From Lachnospiraceae bacterium (lineage in GTDB: Bacteria; Bacillota; Clostridia; Lachnospirales; Lachnospiraceae): a DNA stretch of 64,000 nucleotides. This document shows positions 17,063-24,359 of the stretch, piece by piece. Within the stretch, counting starts at the first letter, position 1. Each line of letters opens with the position of its first letter. Both the position numbers and the translations under genes were made by a program. Below the pieces are notes generated by a model, which saw nothing but the letters and a program-made list of their open reading frames with translations, was not told the DNA's origin and searched no databases. The DNA lies in assembly GCA_003979345.1 (NCBI GenBank), contig RYVZ01000009.1:27370-91369 (forward strand). Direction: 5' to 3'.

Positions 17063-17395
17063 CTATGCTATGGCAGCTGCCAATACCATTGTGCCTGTGG
17101 CAAGTCTCATTGATCTTTTCACAGACTTCTGCTTTTTGGCGCAATAAACTGTCATCAAGTGTTTCAGGTAATTATAAGTTGACATTCGGGCAGATCTCCA
17201 GACGCCGGAGCAGCCAGTGGGTGCTGAATTCGCTGCACCACTTGGATACGCTATATCCAGCAGGGATGCTTTTACAGGTTCGTTCTTCTTCATGGAGATG
17301 GACAATCTTCTTCTTAAATTCAGAAGCATGTGCTCCTGGTCAATGTTGTCGAGAGTCAGTTTGAAAAGATACGGTTCTTTCATCTTTTGATCCAT
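17063..17395 (-). CDS. Hypothetical protein downstream of the adenosine deaminase-like gene
   Basis: A 110-residue frame with a strong ribosome binding site (TTGGAGG, seven bases ahead of ATG 17395), fourteen bases behind the preceding gene. The N-terminal part, MDQKMKEPYLFKLTLDN, is plausible protein; the C-terminal part is of low quality and ends in a short hydrophobic run. I do not recognise a family. Its leader and first codons are almost the same as those before the nucleotidyltransferase remnant at 18738, pointing to a past duplication. It may be a broken gene. Confidence 0.4.
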   Translation of the reverse strand: MDQKMKEPYLFKLTLDNIDQEHMLLNLRRRLSISMKKNEPVKASLLDIAYPSGAANSAPTGCSGVWRSARMSTYNYLKHLMTVYCAKKQKSVKRSMRLATGTMVLAAAIA

Positions 17396-17409
17396 AAGAT
17401 TGCCTCCAA

Positions 17410-18351
17410 TTATTTAGGTTTCAGTCCGTTTTGCCGTATATCGTCTAGTTCTTCCGCTAATAAGCAACCTGATTCATACAGTCGCAAATATTCCTTAGAC
17501 ACATCTGAGTCAAAAATTAAGATGTCATCCGAGTTTATGGTGACATCTACGTCACTGCGGTAAAGCCGTCTAATGGGATGGTCTGCCATAGATGTGACCC
17601 GCCCAAGCAGTACATTGCTGCTCGGTGTGATATTGAGACGGATGCGGTAATCCGCTAAAAAGCGAACAACTTTTTTGTCTTGAATGGCGGAAATTCCATG
17701 CTGAACCTCATTCAGTTCCAATTCCTCTACCGCTCTCCGCACATCATCCGCGCTTCCCCACTCACCAACGTGCGCTTTTAGGCGCAGCCCTTCTTGCTTT
17801 GCCCTTCGATAAATAGTCTTGAAATTTTCAATCGGCTGGGCAAATTCGTCTCCGTATAAATCAATCGAATAAAAAGCCGCATTCCCCCAGAAGTGTGACA
17901 GGCAGTCCTCCAAATATCCGATGGGACAGTGCCTTGACAGGCCGATTTGCAGCCGTAGTTCAATATTGGGAGCAATCTCCCTCTGCGCTGTGGTAAAGGC
18001 TTCAACCAATTCATCAATATTGTTATGAAAAAATTCCCTCAGCCCCCAGACATCTTCTCCAATCTCCAGCACGGTAACGCCGTCATCGCTTGCCTGCTGA
18101 AAAGTCGCGCCAATCAAAATTCTTCTCATTTCTGGGGTATCAAATCTTTTTCCAAGGTTATCTCGATTCCAAGCATGCATTTCGTCCATGGACGATAGGC
18201 AGCCATGGATAGGTTTAATCTGTACGCCTGTCATCTGCCACAAATACTCTCGGCTTCCGCCCAGCACAAAATGGTTATGTAAGTCTGATTTTGGAAAAGA
18301 GCTGATCTTTTCCAAGTCTCTCTGTTCCAGTGCGGCTATGAAATCATCCAT
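17410..18351 (-). CDS. Adenosine deaminase-like amidohydrolase
   Basis: From ATG 18351 the protein has 313 residues. Metal and catalytic motifs of the adenosine/AMP deaminase family are recognisable: DLHNHFVLGG near the N-terminus, KAHVGEWGS (His and catalytic Glu), VQHGIS, and NSDD near the C-terminus in place of NTDDP. The family deaminates adenosine to inosine using one zinc. The protein ends soon after ELDDIRQNGLK, a little earlier than usual, so it may lack the last helix. AAGGAG seven bases before 18351 fixes the start; the frame continues upstream without a better start. Exact substrate is not certain. Confidence 0.82.
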   Translation of the reverse strand: MDDFIAALEQRDLEKISSFPKSDLHNHFVLGGSREYLWQMTGVQIKPIHGCLSSMDEMHAWNRDNLGKRFDTPEMRRILIGATFQQASDDGVTVLEIGEDVWGLREFFHNNIDELVEAFTTAQREIAPNIELRLQIGLSRHCPIGYLEDCLSHFWGNAAFYSIDLYGDEFAQPIENFKTIYRRAKQEGLRLKAHVGEWGSADDVRRAVEELELNEVQHGISAIQDKKVVRFLADYRIRLNITPSSNVLLGRVTSMADHPIRRLYRSDVDVTINSDDILIFDSDVSKEYLRLYESGCLLAEELDDIRQNGLKPK

Positions 18352-18407
18352 TCCGTAGCTCCTTATTTTTTGATACCGTCTATTCAACTCGTCAAGCGTT
18401 TCTGCTT

Positions 18408-18738
18408 TTAAGATGTTTCAAACGGTGCCGCCAAATAGTCTTGTTCAAATTCTTCCAGCGTGGGATAGCGGCATATTTTTAACCCTATCTTTTCATACAG
18501 ATGACCAAATTCCTCAAGAACACGGTCGAACGTCTCTGCGGCTGCGGAGAAATTTTTAGTGGAAAATCCAGAGAATAGATCAAAGCGCGGAAGATAAAAA
18601 CGTGCCTCAAATTCATCGAAATAATTCTGGCAGCTGGCAGCAGTCATAAGAGACAGATAGAATCTGTCCGGTTGAACGGCCCAGTGCATCTTCCAGTGCC
18701 AGTTGGAGAACGCTTCTTCATAAGTGCCTTTGATCCAT
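18408..18738 (-). pseudogene. 5'-truncated nucleotidyltransferase remnant
   Basis: The open part (93 residues from an internal ATG at 18689, more by reading back to GTYEEAFSNW) aligns by eye with the C-terminal third of the nucleotidyltransferase at 58194-59228: GTYEE-SNW near the start, then EFGHLYEKIGLKI and LEEFEQDYL against YEAVYHKAGIAV and VEEFAADYL. A good ribosome binding site and ATG at 18738 exist, but they open the wrong frame and stop after six codons. The GSxxxG nucleotidyltransferase domain is missing. This is most simply a deletion that joined another gene's start to the 3' end of this one. Confidence 0.65.
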
Positions 18739-18809
18739 GAGATTACCTCCGATTATGTCTTACATGTCGCCCCATAGCTTCTTGTTTTTTGTCATGCTAC
18801 CTATCAAAT

Positions 18810-19592
18810 TCACTCGTATATAACTTCTGGCATATAATTTTCTATTAAATTGTAATCTTCCTTGGAAATGATATATACTCCGTTGCCAGTCTGCTCAATG
18901 AAATATTTTCCATTATCTTCATATAGAAACAATCGGCCAATCATGTTCTCTCCGCTAAAGAAGTCTATATTGATAATGTTTTCAACACGAACAGGCGTAC
19001 CGATTTCCCCGCTCATTGTGGTGGGCATGGTATTTTCTAATATGTTCAAAATGGTTTCCATATCATTCCGAGCGCTGATGGTAATGAGAGGATCCGCATT
19101 CTTTTTGAGAGAGATGCTGTCGATTGAATCCAGGCTCGGTAATTCAAGCTCATAAGCGGCTCCGCTTAATTCTTTCGCTTCTGTAAAATCCGGTATGACC
19201 GGCCTTCCTTCTGCCTCGAATTTTACACTATAAAACCTGTCCTCTTTTTCATCGTAGAGCAGCAGGTATTCAAAATTGCAGATTGGCAAATCCTGTTCCT
19301 GTTCTGTCGTGAATGCTTCGTCGATCTGATTGGGGCGAACAGTATATTCATCGCAGGAAACTCCAAAGATCGTATATGCCGGAAGATATGTTGTTACCAG
19401 CATCTGCACATCAATCACTTTAAGGGAATACGTTTTATCGTCCCTGATGTTCATTTCTGTATAATTTGATATTGCTTCGTTCAAGCGGTCAACAACAACC
19501 TGCTCCCTTGGCTTATGCTGCAGAAACAAACAAATACATCCAATTCCAAATAAAACAAAACCTGGAAGAAGCATTAAAAATTTCTTTTTCAT
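18810..19592 (-). CDS. Hypothetical membrane-anchored protein (DUF5301-like C-terminus)
   Basis: A 260-residue protein starting at ATG 19592 with an N-terminal membrane segment (MKKKFLMLLPGFVLFGIG) and about 230 extracytoplasmic residues. The final part, LYEDNGKYFIEQTGNGVYII and a following SKEDY, resembles the DUF5301 domain found in Firmicutes membrane proteins; I make that match from memory of the motif. AGGTG six bases upstream supports the start. Function unknown. It heads a minus-strand group with the nucleotidyltransferase remnant and the deaminase-like gene. Confidence 0.7.
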   Translation of the reverse strand: MKKKFLMLLPGFVLFGIGCICLFLQHKPREQVVVDRLNEAISNYTEMNIRDDKTYSLKVIDVQMLVTTYLPAYTIFGVSCDEYTVRPNQIDEAFTTEQEQDLPICNFEYLLLYDEKEDRFYSVKFEAEGRPVIPDFTEAKELSGAAYELELPSLDSIDSISLKKNADPLITISARNDMETILNILENTMPTTMSGEIGTPVRVENIINIDFFSGENMIGRLFLYEDNGKYFIEQTGNGVYIISKEDYNLIENYMPEVIYE

Positions 19593-19624
19593 ATATGTCA
19601 CCTACTGATTTCCTGTTGCTATGT

Positions 19625-20086
19625 TTACGATACGGCGGGCAGCGTCACCGTAAAAACGGTCAAACCATCCCCGCTTTCCACTGTGATCGTTCCCTTATGG
19701 AGTGTAATAATCTGCTTGGCGATGGCAAGCCCCAGCCCGTTCCCGCTGGAACCGCGCCCCGTATCCAGCCTGTAAAACTGCTCAAAAATTCGTTCCAGCT
19801 TCTCTCGGGGGATTGTTCCGCCGCAGTTGGAAAGTTTCAGCGTTACGCTGTCTCCGCTGTGTTTGGCCTCAATGGTGATTTCGGTTCCGTCGTAGCTGTA
19901 ATTCACCGCATTCCGCAAAAGGTTGTCAAAGACCCGTTGCATCTTGTCGGCGTCACAGTTCAGTAGAATGTCCTCCCCAACCGCAAGGCGGCAGGTCAGG
20001 CCCTTTTGGTCCAAAACCGGCTGAAACTCATACACAAACTGCTCCAGCAGGCGGGTCAGGTTGGGGTTCCTCCGGGACATATTCAT
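19625..20086 (-). pseudogene. Sensor histidine kinase, C-terminal fragment
   Basis: 153 residues covering only the ATP-binding (HATPase_c) half of a VanS-like kinase: N box FDNLLRNAVNYS, G1-type region LKLSNCGGTIP, F box FEQFYRLD and G2 box GNGLGLAIA. The membrane sensor and the phospho-accepting His domain are missing. The upstream sequence instead belongs to another gene read in a different frame (20028-20216), so the kinase 3' end has been fused by deletion near 20060-20075. It is unlikely to be functional. Confidence 0.8.
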
Positions 20087-20216
20087 CCATCACGGGCTTC
20101 AACTGGCGGCTCTGAGCATCCTCCTCGGGCTTCTGAACCTTGGACGCGCCCAGCACCTTCTCAGCCGTTGTCAAAGGCTGAACTGCACCGGTGTTCACAC
20201 CAGAAATCGGCATCAT
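20028..20216 (-). pseudogene. 5' fragment of an unrecognised gene fused to kinase debris
   Basis: A start with a strong ribosome binding site (AAGGAGG, eight bases before ATG 20216) opens a 62-residue frame beginning MMPISGVNTGAVQPL. It reads as normal protein to about DEYVPEE and then continues out of frame in the kinase fragment before stopping. It lies 21 bases behind the 20238-20711 gene and was probably co-transcribed with it. Family not recognised. Confidence 0.55.
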
Positions 20217-20237
20217 ACGTCATTCCTCCTTGAAATT

Positions 20238-20711
20238 TTATGCGGTAAACGAAACTGTCGGTTCGGTTTCCAGCGGGGCGGCGGCAATTTCGCCAGCGGG
20301 CGTATAGGTAACCGGCTCACTGTCAATGGGCTCCGCCGCCTCAGCGGGCTCGTTGTTTTTCAGCGCCGCTTTCGCCGCCTCGCTGATCTGAACCAAATCG
20401 GTTTCCTGGGGGCGGCCCGATTCTGCGCCTTCCTCAGCCCGCTTGCGCTCCTCCCGGCGCTTCTCGATGGCGGCCTCCCGCTCCAGCTCTGCCTTTTCCT
20501 TCTCAGCTTTCGCCTCGGCCTTCATGCCCTTGTCCAGCTTCTCCTGGTACTTGACCGCTTTCTCAGTACACTCGCCGGTGTAACCCAGCGCCCGCTTCAT
20601 CTTCTCCGTGTCGCCCTCGGTGCTGGCCTGCCGGTACACGCTCATAGGCGTACCCGACAGCTTGATATTGGAGCTGGCTCCCAGAAGCCCTTCCATCATC
20701 TGTACGTTCAT
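20238..20711 (-). CDS. Hypothetical charged coiled-coil protein
   Basis: 157 residues. The middle (about 65-105) is a strongly charged Glu/Lys/Arg-Ala helix, likely coiled coil; the C-terminal third is Ala/Pro/Glu-rich and acidic. AAAGGGG precedes ATG 20711. No signal peptide or membrane segment. Codon use is distinctly GC-rich (GAG, GCC, CGC) compared with the AT-rich genes on both sides, consistent with transfer of the 19.6-21.1 kb stretch as a block. Function not recognised. Confidence 0.6.
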   Translation of the reverse strand: MNVQMMEGLLGASSNIKLSGTPMSVYRQASTEGDTEKMKRALGYTGECTEKAVKYQEKLDKGMKAEAKAEKEKAELEREAAIEKRREERKRAEEGAESGRPQETDLVQISEAAKAALKNNEPAEAAEPIDSEPVTYTPAGEIAAAPLETEPTVSFTA

Positions 20712-20845
20712 GTTTGCATCCCCTTTCTATGGCTAATTTTGCAAAAAAGTTCTTTGCTTTTATCAGTCTATAGAGCAAAGGACACCATTTCAAGGCTCTT
20801 GTAATGAAATGCTCTCTGGATGTCATGAAATGTTCTGCGGGAACG

Positions 20846-21145
20846 CTATTCCACTGCCCGCATCTGCTCAACCAAGGATTGCTTTCTCTGTCTGCTGACC
20901 GTCCAGGCGGACAGGAGAAATTCCAGGCCGAACAGCACCAGGAGAAACAGGCCCATTTCCAGTATCGGAAATTGATAGGGCACGATCTCACCGGCAAAGG
21001 ATCGTCGGCTGACCTCCCGGCACACCACCACCGCAATCGGAAGTCCGATCAGCAGAACAGCCAGGGCGGCAAAGGCCGCATAGCAGAGCCCTTCGCAAAT
21101 GTTCATCCGGCACAGCTGCTTTCCGGTCAAGCCGACGGAGCGCAT
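20846..21145 (-). pseudogene. FtsX-like ABC permease, C-terminal fragment
   Basis: 99 residues with the typical end of an FtsX/MacB-type permease: MRSVGLTGKQLCRM cytoplasmic coupling region, two membrane helices and a short cytoplasmic tail. A full protein of this family has 400 to 800 residues, so most of it is missing. The open frame ends abruptly at 21145, where composition changes from GC-rich to AT-rich, which marks a junction. Together with the kinase fragment it is probably debris of a peptide-sensing ABC/two-component module. Confidence 0.72.
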
Positions 21146-21279
21146 TCATAGCCTACTTGACACTACCTATAAAATTTTTAGTAGATTTGCAAATCTATAT
21201 AAGAGAAAGACAGTTTGAACCAAATTGTAAACTGAAGAATTATTATTTGATAAATAAGGATGTATGTATGAAAAATATA

Positions 21280-21335
21280 TTGACCTTGTATTCTACAAGG
21301 TGTAATATAGAGCATATTACATATTGTAGAATACA
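21280..21335 (+). promoter_or_regulatory. Promoter with nested perfect operator dyad for the BlaI/M56-RCC1 operon
   Basis: TTGACC at 21280-21285 and TAATAT at 21303-21308 are separated by 17 bases. Over this promoter lie two concentric inverted repeats with the same centre at 21311: outer arms of 12 bp (TTGTATTCTACAA starting 21286 region against TTGTAGAATACA at 21324-21335) and inner arms TGTAATAT (21301-21308) and ATATTACA (21314-21321). TACA/TGTA half-sites are the hallmark of BlaI/MecI operators. Autorepression by the gene starting at 21348 is the natural reading. Confidence 0.8.
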
Positions 21336-21347
21336 GAGGACAACACT

Positions 21348-21707
21348 ATGCACGAGTTGAGAATGGGAACTGCCGAGGCAAAGTTTGCGGATATGATTTG
21401 GGAGAAAGAACCAATTTCGTCAGGAGACTTGGCGAAATTGGCAAATGCTGCGTTTGGGTGGAAGAAGCCCACCTCTTTTACGGTATTAAAGCGATTGTGT
21501 GAACGTGGTCTTTTTCAAAATCTAAATGGTACTGTTACTTCCCTGATTTCCCAAAAAGAGTTTTATGCATGTCACAGTGAGCTATATGTAGAAAAAGCAT
21601 TCGGGGGTTCTTTGCCTGCTTTTTTAGCTGCATTTGGAACAAGAAAAAAACTTACGGATGATGAAATTGAAGAAATTCAAAGAATCATTGATTCCATGAG
21701 GAGGTGA
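21348..21707 (+). CDS. BlaI/MecI-family transcriptional repressor
   Basis: 119 residues with the family pattern: N-terminal MGTAEAKFADMIWEKEPI, winged helix with TVLKRLCERGLF recognition region, then YVEKAFGGSLPAFLAAF and a C-terminal dimerisation helix (DDEIEEIQRIIDSM). It should bind the dyad at 21287-21335 and be relieved by the M56 protease encoded immediately downstream. AGAGGA precedes the start. The ribosome binding site of the next gene overlaps its last codons, so the pair is translationally coupled. Confidence 0.88.
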   Translation: MHELRMGTAEAKFADMIWEKEPISSGDLAKLANAAFGWKKPTSFTVLKRLCERGLFQNLNGTVTSLISQKEFYACHSELYVEKAFGGSLPAFLAAFGTRKKLTDDEIEEIQRIIDSMRR

Positions 21708-21710
21708 CAT

Positions 21711-23738
21711 ATGCTGGAACAGATTTTCGTAAAGGTTTTGGACATGAGCCGGGCAGCAAGCATAGTCATTGCCATCGTATTGATTGCACGCTTTTTGTTA
21801 AAGAGATATCCAAAATATATTTCTTATATGCTTTGGAGCGTTGTTTTATTCAGGCTTCTCTGTCCTGTTACATTAGAGTCAAAGATCAGCCCGATTCCGA
21901 ATTTAACGCCTGCATTTCGAGAATATGTGCAGGAAAAAGACGCTGATCTGACTGAAAACGATGGTAATAGATTGCCTGAAGATTTGTTGGCTCCAAACAT
22001 TGGAAGTGTGATGGGAAATATGGCTGTAAGTGAACAAGCTGCGCACGCGGGACCATATCTGAACGGAGGAGCTAAGGCGGGAGAGGCTTCCTGGCAGGAG
22101 CTGTTTATCTTATTTGGGAAATATGTCTGGATGGCAGGAATAGGTGCTTTATTTCTGTATTGTGTATTATCAGCCGCCAGTATTCGCAGTAGAGTATCAA
22201 TGTCAATTCTCATAAAAGAAAACATTTATCGTGTGGATGAAAACATATCTCCGTTTGTTATGGGTATAGTTCATCCCAAAATATATTTACCGGAAGACTT
22301 AAGTGAGAAAGAACAGAAATGCATTATTTTACATGAAAAGTTTCATATCAGGCGTTTTGATCATATCATAAAACCGGTAGCGTTTATTGCACTGTGTATT
22401 CATTGGTTTAATCCGATGGTGTGGATTGCATTTATACTTTTTTGCAGGGATATGGAAATGAGCTGTGATGAGGCGGTCATAAAAAGGCTGGGAGAGACTG
22501 TCAAAGCGGATTATTCTGCATCTCTGCTGTCACTCGCAACGAAACGGCGTATGATTCGTGTGATTCCGGTAGACTTTGGAGAAGGGAATACAAAGGAAAG
22601 AGTTAAGAATCTGGCAATGTTCAGGAAAACGAAAAAAGGAATCCTGGCTATTCTGATTTTGGGAGTCGCGGTCCTCATAGTATGTCTGGCGTTTACTCAT
22701 AAAGATATGATGCCAGATGCAGATACATCTGGTGATGGAAAAGGGAGTGTTGCCGCAAAAAATAATGAAATACCGGACGAGCCAAATGAACCGGATGAAC
22801 CGGCACAATTAAATGTTTCTTTGAATATCGCAGAATACTATACTACGAAAACGGGAAATCCGTCCCAGCTCTATGATATTGATGCTGACAATGTTTTATG
22901 GGGCAGTGGAAAAAATGAATATGGACAATTGGGTCAGGGGACTCAGGATTATGAATTTTATTATCAAAAAGTAAAAATTGCGGAAAATGTGCTTCATGTA
23001 GACTATTCCCAGACAGGGTTTGCTATTTATCTTACCGCAGATCATAAGCTTTATGGCTTGGGAAACGCCGGATGCGGCGCGCTGCAGCAATATGAAAAGT
23101 GGGATTGGGCTCAGTATGTAAACGGGGAACATAATACTATAACAATGCCGGTCCTGCTGATGGAAAATGTGATTTATGCCTGCTGTGGAAGAGATGATAT
23201 TGTCTGTCTGAAGGAAGACGGAACAGTATGGACATGGGGAACAGTTTATATGGAAGGTAACGTTATGTCGCAAAATGTATACTTCATCGACAAGCCCCAA
23301 AAAATTTTAGAAAATGCGGTTTTCATCACGGGTGGATGGTTTAACCATGCGGCATTACTTCAGGATGGAACAGTATGGACTTGGGGATACAATAGTGCAG
23401 GAAACTGCGGTGTTGCAGACCTTACCGTGATTAGTGAGCCAACAAAAGTTGCAGAAGGAGTGGTTATGGTTTGGACTGACCTTGCTGTAGATTATCCGCA
23501 GCCGGATGCAGACACAATTGCTTTGGCGTGGGCGGGAAATCAGAGGTACACTGTGCCTGATGATATTTCAGAGTTTGATGATGTCTGGCCAAGACTCTTA
23601 AACAATACAGTGATTCAGAAGGCGGATGGCTCATTTTGGGTATGCGGCGAAAATGTAGGGACAGAAGAAAAGGTCGTACACGGTGCGGAAGGTGATTATT
23701 CTGTCATTTATACTCATGATTTTCAGCTCTGTGAATAG
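21711..23738 (+). CDS. M56 (BlaR1-like) metallopeptidase fused to an RCC1-like repeat domain
   Basis: 675 residues. Residues 1-310 form the BlaR1-type part: membrane helices, zinc motif H208-EKF-H212, HWFNPMVWI helix and EMSCDEAV. After a membrane helix near 315-335 and a PNEPDEP linker, residues about 375-675 are extracellular and hold RCC1-type repeats: GKNEYGQLGQGT, then TVWTWGTVYMEGN, TVWTWGYNSAGNCG and SFWVCGENVG. BlaR1 normally carries a penicillin-binding domain at this position; here a probable beta-propeller replaces it. The inferred role is to sense an envelope or extracellular ligand and inactivate the co-encoded repressor. GGAGG lies seven bases ahead of ATG 21711. Confidence 0.88.
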   Translation: MLEQIFVKVLDMSRAASIVIAIVLIARFLLKRYPKYISYMLWSVVLFRLLCPVTLESKISPIPNLTPAFREYVQEKDADLTENDGNRLPEDLLAPNIGSVMGNMAVSEQAAHAGPYLNGGAKAGEASWQELFILFGKYVWMAGIGALFLYCVLSAASIRSRVSMSILIKENIYRVDENISPFVMGIVHPKIYLPEDLSEKEQKCIILHEKFHIRRFDHIIKPVAFIALCIHWFNPMVWIAFILFCRDMEMSCDEAVIKRLGETVKADYSASLLSLATKRRMIRVIPVDFGEGNTKERVKNLAMFRKTKKGILAILILGVAVLIVCLAFTHKDMMPDADTSGDGKGSVAAKNNEIPDEPNEPDEPAQLNVSLNIAEYYTTKTGNPSQLYDIDADNVLWGSGKNEYGQLGQGTQDYEFYYQKVKIAENVLHVDYSQTGFAIYLTADHKLYGLGNAGCGALQQYEKWDWAQYVNGEHNTITMPVLLMENVIYACCGRDDIVCLKEDGTVWTWGTVYMEGNVMSQNVYFIDKPQKILENAVFITGGWFNHAALLQDGTVWTWGYNSAGNCGVADLTVISEPTKVAEGVVMVWTDLAVDYPQPDADTIALAWAGNQRYTVPDDISEFDDVWPRLLNNTVIQKADGSFWVCGENVGTEEKVVHGAEGDYSVIYTHDFQLCE

Positions 23739-23784
23739 CCTTGACAGAAGGAATGTATAGGTATAAATGGAGGGACTGATAGAG

Positions 23785-24237
23785 ATGAAAAAAAATCTTG
23801 CAACGGGATTATTGGTGATAGAAACTATCTTATTGATTCTCATTCTATTATTCAACGCCAGAAATAAGACCGCAGGAACTGAAGACTCTGAGGGAATAAA
23901 TTCAGACAGGTATAGGGATATGACGGTTTCTGATAATACGGAGCTTCTAAGAGAGGCGTCACCAGCGGGTGATTACACTTTGCTGATCACAAGAATCGCA
24001 GAGCCGGATTTTCCATTTGGAGAGGATCATCTTCAGATAACGCTTTTTGAAGTGATTCCGGAGGGTGAGGCGCCGCGTGCTTATTACAGGACATCGTTTC
24101 AGGCGGATGTTGCTAATGACGGGGCTCCTGCTGCTTATCAAATAGAATGGTTAGAAGAGGGAGTTCAGATTGCGTTGACAGGTTCAGAGCAGCCCACAGC
24201 ATATTACATTTTGCCGTTTAAGGGAATTGATGAATAG
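23785..24237 (+). CDS. Hypothetical membrane-anchored protein, third gene of the M56 operon
   Basis: 150 residues from ATG 23785: one N-terminal membrane helix (LLVIETILLILILLF) and a soluble extracytoplasmic domain of about 120 residues, mostly predicted beta (TLLITRIAEPDFPFG, ITLFEVIPEG, YQIEWLEEGVQIAL). GGAGGG at 23769-23774 supports 23785 rather than the ATG at 23767. It follows the M56-RCC1 gene by 46 bases and is probably under the same repressor. Family not recognised. Confidence 0.75.
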   Translation: MKKNLATGLLVIETILLILILLFNARNKTAGTEDSEGINSDRYRDMTVSDNTELLREASPAGDYTLLITRIAEPDFPFGEDHLQITLFEVIPEGEAPRAYYRTSFQADVANDGAPAAYQIEWLEEGVQIALTGSEQPTAYYILPFKGIDE

Positions 24238-24265
24238 ATATATACTGCTCAATAAAAAAGAATAG

Positions 24266-24301
24266 CTCAGACAGAATGCTTTTGATAGCAATCTGCCTGA
24301 G
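24266..24301. terminator. Hairpin between convergent genes
   Basis: CTCAG-a-CAGA-at-GC pairs with GC-aa-TCTG-c-CTGAG around TTTTGATA. There is no clean T-run, but it lies in the 120-base gap between the M56 operon and the convergent DUF1906 gene and probably acts on both. Confidence 0.5.
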
Positions 24302-24359
24302 TTAAAGTAGTTATTTTACAGAGAATTTGTTATTTTAGATTAGCTGAATGCACTTTCGC

